A stretch of 64,000 nucleotides of DNA from Rhynchospora pubera (Eukaryota; Streptophyta; Magnoliopsida; Poales; Cyperaceae), in assembly GCA_028095005.1 (NCBI GenBank), contig CM051461.1, positions 168,585,144-168,649,143 on the forward strand. Direction: 5' to 3'. Of this stretch, positions 12,201-22,996 are shown in pieces. A program made the position numbers and the translations under genes. The notes beneath the pieces are model-generated. The model had not been told where the DNA came from. It made no database searches and saw only the letters and a program-made list of their open reading frames with translations. Within the stretch, counting starts at the first letter, position 1. Every line of letters starts with the position of its first letter.

Positions 12201-15200
12201 ATGAGGCTAGATTCAATGCATAACACCACTGAACCTCACCAGCATAAGGCAGATATCAGTTGAAAATGTATTTTTCGAGGTATATAAATATTTCAGAACA
12301 TAAAATTCAATAAAAAAATGAAGAAACAAAAACAAGACATGGACATTTTACCAGCATCAGACTAAATGCTGAGATTAACACTAAAGATTTCACCTACTCA
12401 GAATACTGTAATTCTTCTTACTGTTTCAAGATGCCAACAATGACCAACCTTGAAGTTGAAGTCCATCCTCATGGCCAGTAAATATCTCATTGATAGCAAT
12501 TAGGCAATGCTCCTTCATTTCATGTGGTGCTGGGCGCCCATTTATGAAATAGAACTGCAACAGTAATTTAACAATTTTAGAACCATAATATAGGTAAAAA
12601 GATTTCACTTTCACAAAAAGAATACTATTGCAGATGCAACAAGCTGACATTTGCTTTTCATTCTTCAAGTTTTAACCTTTTTTGCAACTAGGTACTTTCT
12701 TTATCATATTTGAGAGCTCTCACAACAAGGTTGCCTTAAAATCACAATTTTAAGAGCCTGTTGCTACATTTAGAGAAAGTTCACGAAAGCTTTGACAGAA
12801 GACTGTTGTGGTGTGAAGCCAAAATGGGCCGAGCCCAAAATGGCCCATACGGAAAAGAAGGAAATAAAGGGGGTTACGGAGACAGAAGGTTAGTGAGTCA
12901 AGTCCCTCTGTGCAAGCTCTCGTCTCCCTCCTTGGTGAAGCTATCTAGGGTTTGCTATTTCTCTTGTATCTCTTGTTAATTCCACCTCAAATAGTGAGTG
13001 AGAGTGTGAGTGAGAGAGAGAGGAAGGTTGATAGCTTGATGATCTCCATGTACTTGTAAGAAACTCTTGATTTAGTGGATTTGCACCGATCGCTCCCGTG
13101 GTTTTTCCCTTTCGGGTTTCCACGTAAAATCTTGTGTCTCTCTTTATTTTCTTATGCTTGATTGTGCTATTATTGTTTGGTTCTCAAGTGGTACCATCAT
13201 AGCTTTGTTCTAACGGGTATTGTTTTATGCCCGTCACGTGTTTGTCGAAATTACTACCTCCTTGTTTACTTGGCTTCCGCTGTGCCTAGGCACCTGAGAG
13301 CGTGTCCCAACAACTGGTATCAGAGCGTGTTGGCTCGTTGGTGTCGAGAATAGGAGTTTGAGACTTGGATTGGTGTAGGTCTAAGTTCTTGAGTATTTCG
13401 GTGGTTACACGTGTAGTAGTGATAGAATGGAAAAAGCTATGGAATTTGAGAAGTTGAATGATAGCAATTGGCCAATTTGGAAAATGTTAATGCAAGACTA
13501 CTTGGTGGTAAGGGATTTGGATTTACCATTGATGGGACCGGGTGCACAACCTATTCATATGGAGGATCATGAATGGGAGTTGCTTGATCGGAAGTGTTTG
13601 GCGGCTATAAGGCCGTGTATTTCACCATCTATCTTGTTTGATGTCTACCAATGTAAGACCGCTCATGAGCTTTGGACCACATTGGAGCGATCATATGAGC
13701 AACCTTCGGGTGTAAACAAGATGCATGCTATGAAGCGGTTATTTCTCTTGAAAATGAAGGATGGCATTTCAATGAGAACGCATGTAAGTGAGTTCAACTC
13801 AATTGCGGCTCAATTGAAGTCCTTGAAGGTAAACCTTGATGAGGAGGTTTTATGCTTGTTACTTTTGAGCTCTTTGCCTACAAGTTGGGATACTCTTGTG
13901 ACTACCGTTGCAAACACGATGGGCAACCAATTCAAATTGAGTGATGTTGTTGCTTCATTGATGAATGAGGAAACTAGAAAGGCCACTACCCAATTGGAAA
14001 CCGGGCCTAGTGAGGCATTGACGGTTGATAGGGGACGGCCGATGACTAGGGGCAATTCCTCGGGCAAGAAGGGTGGTTCTCAAGGCAAAGGAAGATCAAA
14101 GTCTAAAGGCCGAAAATTTTCTTGTTGGCATTGCAAGAATGAAGGGCACTTGAAGAGAGATTGTCCTCTCTTGAAAGGCAAGCAAAAAGAGAAGAAGCAA
14201 GATGGTGAAGTGAGTATAGTTTCCGATGAGATTGGAGATGCGGTGACTCTAAGTGTGACAAGTTCCGAGAAGGAGAACATGGATGTTTGGGTATTGGATT
14301 CGGGTGCATCATTCCACATATGCTCGGATCGTTCTTATTTTGTCAATTACAAGGATGTAGATGGTGGGAATGTCTATCTTGGTGATAGTAGGCCATGTAA
14401 AATTCTTGGAGTTGGTGATGTTGAGCTTGAGCAAGCCAATGGAAGGCGATGTAAATTGAGCAATGTGAGGTATGTTCCCAAGATAACCAAGAATCTTATC
14501 TCGGTGGGTCAACTTGATGATGGCGGATTTGTTGTATCTTTTGGTGAGGGATCATGGAAAGTGTCAAAGGGTTGCATGACATTAATGAAGGGACACAAAG
14601 ATGGGAGTTTGTACACTCTTCATGGAGCGCCTCGAAAGGGTGTTGTTGCTATGGCAAGTGAGCATGGTGATATGCACATGTGGCACAACCGCCTTTGTCA
14701 TCTAAGTGAAAGAGGTATGAAAGTGTTACAAAATGAAAATTACATTCCTTCTTTTGATTGTTCATCTCTTGAATTTTGTGTTCATTGTGTAATGGGAAAA
14801 CAAAAGAGAGTGAATTTTAAGAGGAATGAGTCCCATAGAAAGGTGAAACCATTGGAATTGGTTTATTCCGATGTGTGTGGTCCATTTAATGTCAAATCTC
14901 TTGGTGGTGCTAGTTATTTTGTTACTTTCTTAGATGACTTTTCTAGGAAATGTTGGATTTATCCCTTGTCCTCAAAAGATCAAGTTCTTGAAACCTTTAA
15001 GAACTTTAAATCTCGTGTTGAAAAAGAGAGTGAAAAATCCATTAAGTGTTTACAAACCGATAATGGTGGTGAATTTTGCTCTAATGATTTTGACAATTTT
15101 TGTGCGAGAAATGGCATTCGGATAGTGAAGACGGTTCCATACACTCCACAAGAAAATGGGGTCATTGAGAGGATGAACCGGACCATTGTGGAGAGGATTA

Positions 15201-18200
15201 GAAGTATGTTGTCTCACTCGAGTCTTCCAAAATCATTTTGGGCCGAAGCGGCTAACACGGCGGTTTACCTCATAAACCGATCACCTAGTGTGGCATTGGA
15301 CGGTGGCATACCGGAAGTCGTATGGAGTGGCAAGAAGATCTCTTATGGCCATTTACGAACTTTTGGATGTGAGGCTTATGTGAAAATTCCTAATGTGAAA
15401 AGGAATAAGCTCGATGTCAAGTCACGAAGGTGTGCATTTGTTGGCTATGGCGGTGATGATTTGGGTTATAGGGTGTGGGATCCTATTGAGAAAAAGACAA
15501 TTAGAAGCCGAGATGTCATATTTCGTGAAGATGTGATGTTCATGGAAAATCATGAGAAAGAGCAAAGTGAAGAAAGACATGTGGAGGAGCATGTTGATGC
15601 TAGTATTGCACCCAAAATGCTAGCGGATCCTCAAGCAAGTGGTCATGATAATGAGGATGAGAGTGAGCCGGTGGAAGCGCATGATAATGAAGGCATTATT
15701 GAAGAAGAGCACACTAATACCCCGGTACAAGAGTTGAGGAGGTCAACTCGAATTTCAAAAGTTACACAAAGGTATTCACCTTCCTTGTATTATGCTTTGT
15801 TCACGGATGCGGGTGAACCCGAGTCATTTCATGAGGCTATAAATTGTTCGGAGAAGGCTATGTGGCTTGGAGCAATGGAGGATGAAATGAACTCGTTGCA
15901 TCTCAATGAGACTTGGGAGTTGGTTAAACTTCCTAAGGGAAAGAAGGCATTGAAAAATAGGTGGGTATTTGTGTTGAAAAATGAAGCCGATGGTTCTAAA
16001 CGGCATAAGGCAAGGTTAGTAGTCAAGGGCTATGGACAAAAACATGGTGTTGACTTTAATGAGATATTCTCTCCCGTTGTGAAGCATAGTTCCATAAGGG
16101 TTGTTTTGTCATTGGTGGCTAACTTAGACTTGGAGCTTGTGCAACTTGATATCAAGACGGCTTTCTTGCATGGTGACTTGGATGAGGAGATCTATATGTC
16201 ACAACCGGAAGGTTTTGTTGATGAATCAAACCCTAATCTTGTGTGTAGATTGAAGAAGGGGTTGTATGGTTTGAAGCAAGCCTCTCGGCAATGGTACAAG
16301 AAGTTTGATACTTTTATGCAAGAAGAAGGTTTTGAAAGAAGTGGCTATGATCATTGTGTCTACATGAAAGGAAAGGTGGGTGGCACTTTCACCTTGTTGT
16401 TACTTTATGTGGATGACATGTTGATTGCTAGTAATGATCATGATGAGATTAAGTCTCTTAAGCTTGATATGTCTAAGAGGTTTGCAACCAAGGATCTTGG
16501 CGAAGCAAGAAAAATATTGGGCATGCGGATTCATAGGGATCGGGGGAGAGGCAAGCTTTGGTTAAGTCAAACGGAGTATGTTGATAAAGTCCTTGAGAGG
16601 TTTGACATGGTGAATTGCAAACCGGTGACTACACCTTTGGCCGGTCATTTTAAATTGTCTAAAAAGAATTCTCCAAAGAATGCTCAAGAGAGATTGAAGA
16701 TGGAAAAGGTTCCATACTTATCGGCCGTTGGTAGCTTGATGTATGCTATGGTGTGCACACGGCCGGACATTGCACATGCAGTGGGAGTTGTCTCTCGATA
16801 TATGTCTAACCCGGGATGGGAGCATTGGCAAGCGGTGAAGTGGATACTTCGGTACTTGAAAGGCACTCGTGGCTTGCGGTTATGTTTTGGAGGAGATTCT
16901 AAATTAGCAATTGAAGGGTATGTTGATGCCGATCATGCGGGTTGTAGTGAGACAAGGAAGTCCACGACGGGCTTTGTCTTTATTATCGGTGGTGGAGCCG
17001 TTAGTTGGATGTCTCGACTACAAGACATTGTTGCTTTATCTTCCACGGAATCGGAGTATGTTGCATTGACCGAGGCGGTGAAGGAAATGCTTTGGTTGAA
17101 AAGGTTGCTTGCACAACTTGGGTTGAAGCAAATGGAGTATGTGGTGCATTGTGATAATCAAGGTGCCATACATCTTTCAAAGAATGCGGCATATCACTCA
17201 AGAACTAAGCACATTGATGTGCGATACCACTTCATTCGTGATGTTCTAGACCATAGGCAACTAGTCGTGAGAAAGGTTCACACGAAGGAGAATGTTGCCG
17301 ATATGTTCACGAAGGTGGTGCCTCCCGACAAGGTAATATTTTGTAGGAGGCAATCCGGGTTGGTTGAGTAACTCGGGTGTGTTTGGAGCGAGGTGCAAGG
17401 TGTATGCTTGTGTGATCAAGTGGGAGTTTTGTCTTCAAGTGGGAGATTGTTGTGGTGTGAAGCCAAAATGGGCCGAGCCCAAAATGGCCCATACGGAAAA
17501 GAAGGAAATAAAGGGGGTTACGGAGACAGAAGGTTAGTGAGTCAAGTCCCTCTGTGCAAGCTCTCGTCTCCCTCCTTGGTGAAGCTATCTAGGGTTTGCT
17601 ATTTCTCTTGTATCTCTTGTTAATTCCACCTCAAATAGTGAGTGAGAGTGTGAGTGAGAGAGAGAGGAAGGTTGATAGCTTGATGATCTCCATGTACTTG
17701 TAAGAAACTCTTGATTTAGTGGATTTGCACCGATCGCTCCCGTGGTTTTTCCCTTTCGGGTTTCCACGTAAAATCTTGTGTCTCTCTTTATTTTCTTATG
17801 CTTGATTGTGCTATTATTGTTTGGTTCTCAAGTGGTACCATCATAGCTTTGTTCTAGCGGGTATTGTTTTATGCCCGTCACGTGTTTGTCGAAATTACTA
17901 CCTCCTTGTTTACTTGGCTTCCGCTGTGCCTAGGCACCTGAGAGCGTGTCCCAACAAAGACAACAAAAAGATCAAGGATAGAAGCATCAGCTTATTGATA
18001 TTTCAGTGATACCTGAGGAATGACTTCTTTAATTGGTTCACCGAGGACCTTGAGGGGAGAGCCCAACTTGGAGGGACCCAGACCTGAGCCACGTCTGCTA
18101 AGTCGAGGTGACCCTGATGAGCTTCTCGGTGAGAGGGGAGGTACAGCCGCAAACATAGAAGAAGGAGAGCCAGCTTTTGGACTGCTGCTGTTAAAAATAT

Positions 18201-18936
18201 CATTTGTTGGCACGCCTGTTTTTGCCTTATCAGCTACTGTTTTCACCTGAAAGAAGTTTTTTCTATAGATCTGAGGTGGCAAATCGAAATGCAATATGAT
18301 GATTTATTCCAAAAGGATAAATATTTACATAAAGTTAGATGCATCAAAACAGTTAGCATAATGCAATGTTAGTTCAAAAAACCAACGAAGTCCATAGAAC
18401 TGGAGGAATCAACCACATTTATCTAATATTATCTAATATTATTATTTATAAAAACCACATTTAGGTGTGATTACTTTGTAGAACACTTCAAATGAACAAC
18501 TTTCTCAAGTTCCAAAGCTCAATTGCTGCATCATGCATTTCTATCTAAATTCTAAATTGATGCCACAGTCTGCCAACTCAAATTTCTAACAGAATCTTCT
18601 ATATCGGATCCAATTAATGCGTTCCAGTTTCAGCACAATACAGAATTATCGATCATCATTTTACAAAAAGAAGTTAATCAAGGATTACGCAAGAGATCAG
18701 ACACGAAGACAGATTGCAAAAAATCAAACAAAATGACAGTCAATACTATACAAAAGGGAACAAGAAGGAAACAATACCAGCTTAGTGGTATCAGGAAGAG
18801 AAAGCCATTGGGAATAGAGATTCTGAACAATGTGAGGATTCTCTTTCATGGCGGATGAAGAAACCTCAGCGATCTGCAACAGTTCTGGATTAAGCAACGC
18901 CGCATCCTTCCCCGTCTCGACATCCATTGCTCCCAT
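8681..18936 (-). CDS. PP2A regulatory subunit B'' (12 exons)
   Basis: Exons, in order on the minus strand: 18936-18778, 18246-18013, 12554-12449, 12078-11979, 11877-11772, 11361-11271, 10408-10267, 10166-10019, 9878-9769, 9371-9215, 9078-8953 and 8821-8681. All use GT-AG and keep phase, giving 539 residues, the family's usual size. The product is the Ca-binding B'' targeting subunit of the trimeric protein phosphatase 2A. Visible blocks are NLYSQWLSLPDTTKLV near residue 40, a Ser/Pro-rich linker (PPLSPRSSSGSPR), FYFINGRPAPHEMK near 132, a first EF-hand loop at 331-342 (DTDHDFLISKEN, position 12 not Glu), a second complete loop at 404-415 (DLDGNGILTPNE), and the C-terminal LTEWDRFARREYIRLSMEED block. 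An in-frame ATG three codons downstream (18927) is an alternative start. Intron 2 is expanded to 5.46 kb by a copia element in the opposite orientation; the gene looks intact. Confidence 0.93.
9149..9211. repeat. Compound (GATA)n-(GA)n microsatellite
   Basis: A GATA/GATG-type run passes into a pure GA run ending at 9211, three bases before the exon 10 donor (plus-strand AC at 9213-9214) of the PP2A B'' gene. On the gene's strand the intron therefore begins GTCC followed by a CT array. Confidence 0.95.
12804..13312 (+). repeat. 5' LTR of the copia element
   Basis: The 509-bp repeat starts TGTTGTGG and ends CCCAACA. It would carry the promoter (U3/R). A GA-rich stretch lies near 13004-13022. 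It matches the 3' copy at 17448-17956 except at position 13213. Confidence 0.97.
13316..13327 (+). promoter_or_regulatory. Primer binding site of the copia element
   Basis: TGGTATCAGAGC is complementary to the 3' end of plant initiator methionine tRNA. It starts three bases after the 5' LTR. It primes minus-strand DNA synthesis in most plant copia elements. Confidence 0.9.
13427..17371 (+). CDS. Copia gag-pol polyprotein, 1314 residues, intact
   Basis: One uninterrupted frame encodes the whole polyprotein. Gag (about residues 1-230) contains the UBN2-like capsid region starting FEKLNDSNWPIWK, followed by a CCHC zinc knuckle (CWHCKNEGHLKRDC, about 232-245). The aspartic protease has LDSGASFH near 289. 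A GAG-pre-integrase region (MWHNRLCHLSERGM) lies near 418. The integrase core follows, with DVCGPF near 478 and PYTPQENGVIERMN near 570. Reverse transcriptase runs from about 828 (ETWELV) through the catalytic YVDDMLIA near 994. RNase H begins near 1163 (YVDADHAGC) and the frame ends shortly after KHIDVRYHFIRD near 1261. Length and order are normal for copia. The ATG at 13427 is the first in frame and lies 114 bp after the 5' LTR. No stop or frameshift was seen. Confidence 0.96.
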   Translation: MEKAMEFEKLNDSNWPIWKMLMQDYLVVRDLDLPLMGPGAQPIHMEDHEWELLDRKCLAAIRPCISPSILFDVYQCKTAHELWTTLERSYEQPSGVNKMHAMKRLFLLKMKDGISMRTHVSEFNSIAAQLKSLKVNLDEEVLCLLLLSSLPTSWDTLVTTVANTMGNQFKLSDVVASLMNEETRKATTQLETGPSEALTVDRGRPMTRGNSSGKKGGSQGKGRSKSKGRKFSCWHCKNEGHLKRDCPLLKGKQKEKKQDGEVSIVSDEIGDAVTLSVTSSEKENMDVWVLDSGASFHICSDRSYFVNYKDVDGGNVYLGDSRPCKILGVGDVELEQANGRRCKLSNVRYVPKITKNLISVGQLDDGGFVVSFGEGSWKVSKGCMTLMKGHKDGSLYTLHGAPRKGVVAMASEHGDMHMWHNRLCHLSERGMKVLQNENYIPSFDCSSLEFCVHCVMGKQKRVNFKRNESHRKVKPLELVYSDVCGPFNVKSLGGASYFVTFLDDFSRKCWIYPLSSKDQVLETFKNFKSRVEKESEKSIKCLQTDNGGEFCSNDFDNFCARNGIRIVKTVPYTPQENGVIERMNRTIVERIRSMLSHSSLPKSFWAEAANTAVYLINRSPSVALDGGIPEVVWSGKKISYGHLRTFGCEAYVKIPNVKRNKLDVKSRRCAFVGYGGDDLGYRVWDPIEKKTIRSRDVIFREDVMFMENHEKEQSEERHVEEHVDASIAPKMLADPQASGHDNEDESEPVEAHDNEGIIEEEHTNTPVQELRRSTRISKVTQRYSPSLYYALFTDAGEPESFHEAINCSEKAMWLGAMEDEMNSLHLNETWELVKLPKGKKALKNRWVFVLKNEADGSKRHKARLVVKGYGQKHGVDFNEIFSPVVKHSSIRVVLSLVANLDLELVQLDIKTAFLHGDLDEEIYMSQPEGFVDESNPNLVCRLKKGLYGLKQASRQWYKKFDTFMQEEGFERSGYDHCVYMKGKVGGTFTLLLLYVDDMLIASNDHDEIKSLKLDMSKRFATKDLGEARKILGMRIHRDRGRGKLWLSQTEYVDKVLERFDMVNCKPVTTPLAGHFKLSKKNSPKNAQERLKMEKVPYLSAVGSLMYAMVCTRPDIAHAVGVVSRYMSNPGWEHWQAVKWILRYLKGTRGLRLCFGGDSKLAIEGYVDADHAGCSETRKSTTGFVFIIGGGAVSWMSRLQDIVALSSTESEYVALTEAVKEMLWLKRLLAQLGLKQMEYVVHCDNQGAIHLSKNAAYHSRTKHIDVRYHFIRDVLDHRQLVVRKVHTKENVADMFTKVVPPDKVIFCRRQSGLVE
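17438..17447 (+). promoter_or_regulatory. Polypurine tract of the copia element
   Basis: AGTGGGAGAT directly precedes the 3' LTR. It is the expected primer site for plus-strand synthesis, and the same motif precedes the 3' LTR of the element at 48305-56062. Confidence 0.85.
17448..17956 (+). repeat. 3' LTR of the copia element
   Basis: A 509-bp copy of the 5' LTR that differs from it at 17857 (G instead of A). It is followed directly by the AAGAC target duplication. Confidence 0.97.
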
Positions 18937-19747
18937 TGCCAAATTCCACAACTCCTCCTATCTCATCAAACGATCAACAAACGCAACCAAACACAGATCA
19001 ATTGAATAATCCTATTCTTCCAATGCAGTTGTTTGGTTGGAGATTCGTCGGTGCACTCGAATTGATCGATCGTCGATTGTAGAAAGACTTCGTAGAAGAT
19101 TTTGATCAATGGGGATCAAGTTTTTCAATGAAAGAGAAAGAGAGAGGTTTTCTTTTTTTATTTTTAGAATCTGTAATCTATTTGTGTAAGAGAGAGAAGG
19201 AGAGAGAGATTCAAAGTCTAAAAAGAGTCTGAAATGAGGAAGAATGGTTGAAACGGCCAGGAGGAGGAGACCAGACCAATCCAGCTAATCGGACTGGAGA
19301 TAGCACGAATCTTGATGCAGATGGTCTACTCTCTGGTCTTCTCCTTCGAAGTCGAAATGCACGTGACGTGAGTTAGGATAATAACGACTTGTGCTGGTTC
19401 GGCAGATGCGTGGGGAGAGAGTTGGGTACGTGGCCTGGAATCGGCGAGGAGAGATAGGAGTGGTGGAGACAGGCTGTTGCCTGTTATACGGTTTTTTTTT
19501 TTTTTTTTGGCAATTGCCCATAGGCTTTCATTGAACTGCAATTAAAACAAAAGTTACATGTGAATCCCGTCAGAAGCATAAAACTAGTACCAGAAATAAC
19601 CTAGTAACAAGAGTCTAAACATACATTAATACCAGAAATAGCTTAGTAGCAAAAACTAAAAAAGACGGGACCAGAGAAACACATGCATAACCTAATCAAA
19701 TAGGTCTAAAAAATCCGCTATAGCTAGAGGAGGCTCCATGTTTGTGT

Positions 19748-22700
19748 TCAAGGGGGCTTGTAGGTAGGAAAATGAAAACCTCCTGTTCGTCCTTGAAAGG
19801 TTCTCCCAAAAGAAGCCAAATTGTGGGCATCAGTGTTTGACTCTCTAGGAATATAGTTGAAGGAGATGCGGTTGAAACTCTGAGCCAAGTGTATAATTTG
19901 AAAAAATTCACGTTCTGCCCTCCAATCCAACAGTTCTTGGCGCTTACCAGCAGAGTTGTTGAGTGCTCTTACCAGATTATTACAATCAGAGTGCACTGAA
20001 ACCTGAATAGAGCTAAGATTATCCTGGTGCATTGTTTTTTTGAGAGAATCAAGGGCATTGATGATGGCTAGTGCTTCAGCTTGCATTGGAGATGGTGAAT
20101 TTTCTATATTTCCACACTCAAAACAGCTGAGGGTTGTGCCATTGTAAATTAGAAAACCCCACCCCCCTGCATTTAGGTTCCAAGCTCCATCAGTATAGAT
20201 GTTAATCCCCATATTATGAAAAAGTGGTTGGGGAGAAAAGTTTTGATGAGAATTATCAGTATCTGGGACCTCGATATTAGTGGCATACATGAAAGTTTGT
20301 GCTCGGTTTAGAATTGATTCAGGAGAAGTCATCTTTTGAGAGAAAACCCACTGATTTCTGTGTTCCCATATTGACCATAAAATATTGCAGAAAAGACTTA
20401 TATTTGAAGGGTCTTGTGTTTGAAAAATGTGTTCAAGGAATTCTGGCACTGATTGTGTGATCCTATCAGATCGAATGCTGAGTGGGGAGATAAACCAAGC
20501 AGCTCTCGATGCTGTACAGGAGAAAAAGATATGGTAATCGGTTTCATCCCTTTCTTTGCATCTCGGACAGATGGGATCAATGGTGGGTATCCGTTTGGAT
20601 AATCTGAGCACTGTTGGCAGGATTTGAGAGCAAAGTTTCCAGAGAAATATTTTAACTTTAGGTTGGATCTGTTTGAAATTCCACATAAAATTGAAGGATG
20701 TCAGACCAGGCTGAGAGGCAAGTATCATGTTTTCCTGGAGGGATTTATAGGCTGATTTGACTGTGAAGAAGCCATTGTTAGCAGGCAACCAGATTAGTCT
20801 ATCTTTTTGTCCTGTCGCAACTGGCCGTTTTGAAGAATCAGAGAGGATTTGGAGTGTTATTTGAAGGTTGAAATTCTCCATCAATTGTTGTATGTCCCAA
20901 GTTTGTGTGGGCTCATGGTATAGATGTGCTACCTTAAGCTGCTGTTTTTCTATTGTAGTGGGATTGAAAAGTTCCCAGCCTATTACCCATGGGGTTCCAA
21001 TAGCTGAGCAGGTATTTCCATCACCAATTGACCAGTTTACATGCTTTGTGAAATCAGCTTTGATTTTGCAGATTGTTTTCCAGGTTATGGAGGCGGGACT
21101 ATAGAAATTTGCATGCCAAAAGTTCCTTCTCGGGAAGTATTTTGCTTTGAGGACTTTACACCAGGGCTTGTCAGGGGCTGTTTGTAATTTCCAAGCTAAC
21201 TTACAGGTTAAAGCACGATTGAAATCCCTTATATCTCGTAGCCCCAGTCCTCCCATATAAAAAGGTTGTGTGATTTTTTTCCAGGAACAGAGAGAGAGGT
21301 ACTTGGTATTTGTCTTCCCCCAGAAGAAGTTCCTGATCAAGGCATTTATTTTTGAAACTACCCTTCTGTTAAGGGTCTGTGTCGACATCTGATAGACTGG
21401 AATAGACATCAAGACTGATTTGATCAGAATCAACCTCCCTGCTTGTGATAGCATTGTCATTTTCCATCCTCCCAGTGCCTCTGTCAGTTTTGCTATTAGG
21501 TTATCACAGGAGGTTAGCTTTGATGAGTGTAACGGAAGGCCAAGGTAGGTTTCACTATGGTTTGCTATTGCTCCTCCAAAAGTTTGAGATATCAAGTCCT
21601 TCATCTGTTGTGTAGTTGCCTTTGAGAACCAGAATTTGATTTTGATTGGGTTTATTGTCTGGCCTGACATTGCCGCAAACTTAGTGAGTATGCAAAGGTA
21701 CTGCTCAATTTCTATTGGATTTGCTTGTCCCATGACCATTAGATCGTCGGCATAGAGAGTTGTTGTCAGGTGTGGAGCAAAAGGTGCCAGCTTAATTCCT
21801 GATATAGTGCCTTTACTCAAACCATTTTTAAACATTAAGGCCATTGGCTCCATTGCCAGGATGAAGAGATATGGAGAGAGAGGGCATCCTTGGCGTAATC
21901 CCCGAGTAGGTGTAATTGATCCAGAGCCTGATCCATTGATCAACAAGGTATAAGTTGGAGAGGTGACACATGCCATCAGAAGGTCAATGAAAGGTTGAGG
22001 AAAAGCAAACTGTTGGAGAACTTGTTTAACATACTTCCAGGACATTAGGTCAAAGGCTTTTGTCAAATCAGTTTTCATAAGGAAAGCTTGGGAGGTGAAC
22101 CTCTGAGTATCGAAAGAATGTAATATTTCCCTGACAAGAATAGTATTCTCTGAGATTTCTCTGCCTTTCAAAAAAGCTGTTTGTTCTGAGGAGATTAAGT
22201 TAGGAAGGAGGTGTTTAAGTCTAAGAGAGAGTATTTTGGCAAAGGTTTTGTAAATCACATTGGAAACACTTATGGGTCGATATTGGGTCACTGACATGGG
22301 GTTTTTAGTTTTTGGTACCAAAACAAGATTTGTGTGCGCCTGTCTAGCTGGTATTGATTTTGTAGTAAACCATGCCACAATTTCTTGACTAAAAACAGGT
22401 CCAAGGGTGTCCCAATTTGTTCTAATGAACCTTGCAGACAAGCCATCGGGGCCAGGGGCTTTGTCTGGACCAATTGACCAGAAAGCTGTCCTTATTTCCT
22501 CGTCCGAGGGTTGAGCACAAAGTGCTGGTTCTTCTGTGGATTGAATTTTAGGGAAGGAGAGCAACACTTTTGGCCCAAGAGTTGCTATCAGGTCAGATGT
22601 AGGAGCTGTCGTGTAGATGTTCTTATAGTGCTCAACAAAAAGTTTTGTGATTTGGTGTTCTTCTGTAACAATGTTGCCATTTCCTAGCTCCAAACAAGAG

Positions 22701-22853
22701 ATTCCATTCTTTCTTCTTCTCCCTCTAACCACCGAGTGATAGAACTTGGTATTCCGATCTCCCATTAAAGACCAACTCAAGCGAGCTCGTTGGTGCCAGT
22801 AAATTTCCTGAGCTTTCACTGTTTCATTGAATTTCTCTTGTAAGTTGTTCTCC
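19748..22853 (-). pseudogene. LINE ORF2 fragment: reverse transcriptase, zf-RVT, RNase H
   Basis: The open frame runs to 23122, but only the part below about 22853 is LINE sequence; the first ~90 residues come from junction filler and flanking DNA. Visible from the N side are YWHQRARLSWSLMGDRNTKF (linker before RT), reverse transcriptase blocks with KTDLTKAFDLMSW, GLRQGCPLSPYLF and the catalytic LYADDLMV, then a zf-RVT region (CPRCKERDETDYHIFFSC), and a C-terminal plant-type RNase H with IYTDGAW, MQAEALAI, VHSDCNNLV and NTDAHNLASF. The frame has no internal stop, so the copy is fairly young. Without endonuclease it cannot retrotranspose by itself. Confidence 0.92.
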
Positions 22854-22981
22854 AGTTCTCTTTTGTGGCCATTGGGAATAGAGATTCTGAACAACGTTAA
22901 TGGAGTAATAAAATAATAAAAGAGAGATAAAATAATAAAAGAGTTCTCTTTTGTGGCCATTGGGAATAGAGATTCTGAACA
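22854..22981. other. Composite filler at the LINE 5' junction
   Basis: Two 40-bp direct copies (22854-22893 and 22942-22981) each contain a short LINE piece joined to sequence also present in exon 1 of the PP2A B'' gene: 27 bp identical to 18804-18830 at 22868-22894, and 26 bp at 22956-22981. Between them lies a 28-bp segment (22894-22921) identical to the downstream flank at 23032-23059. The arrangement indicates template jumping during insertion. Confidence 0.85.
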
Positions 22982-22996
22982 CCTGTTATACGGTTT

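Larger units (their letters stand above)
12804..17956 (+). mobile_element. Complete Ty1/copia LTR retrotransposon in intron 2 of the PP2A B'' gene
   Basis: Two 509-bp LTRs (12804-13312 and 17448-17956) bracket a primer binding site, one 1314-codon gag-pol frame and a polypurine tract. The element is flanked by the perfect 5-bp duplication AAGAC (12799-12803 and 17957-17961). By eye the LTRs differ at one site only (A at 13213, G at 17857). It is antisense to the host gene, which limits premature polyadenylation in the host transcript. Domain order PR-INT-RT-RH is that of copia; the protein resembles the Tork/Tnt1 group, an assignment made from general resemblance. All visible parts needed for transposition are present. 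Confidence 0.97.
19492..22981 (-). mobile_element. 5'-truncated L1-type LINE
   Basis: The element lies on the minus strand. Its 3' end is a poly(A) tail (17 T on the plus strand, 19492-19508). The 15-bp target duplication CCTGTTATACGGTTT is present at 19480-19494 and 22982-22996; its last three T overlap the tail. It is truncated inside ORF2: the endonuclease and all of ORF1 are missing. The 5' junction (22854-22981) is complex and includes copies of neighbouring DNA. The insertion sits about 550 bp upstream of the start codon of the PP2A B'' gene, in the same orientation, so it may have displaced promoter elements. Confidence 0.93.

Noticed and set aside
12761..13353. Open frames in the copia LTRs (12761-12979, 12941-13123, and their copies near 17393-17767) as genes
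   Set aside because: They occur identically in both LTRs and lie in regulatory sequence of the element.
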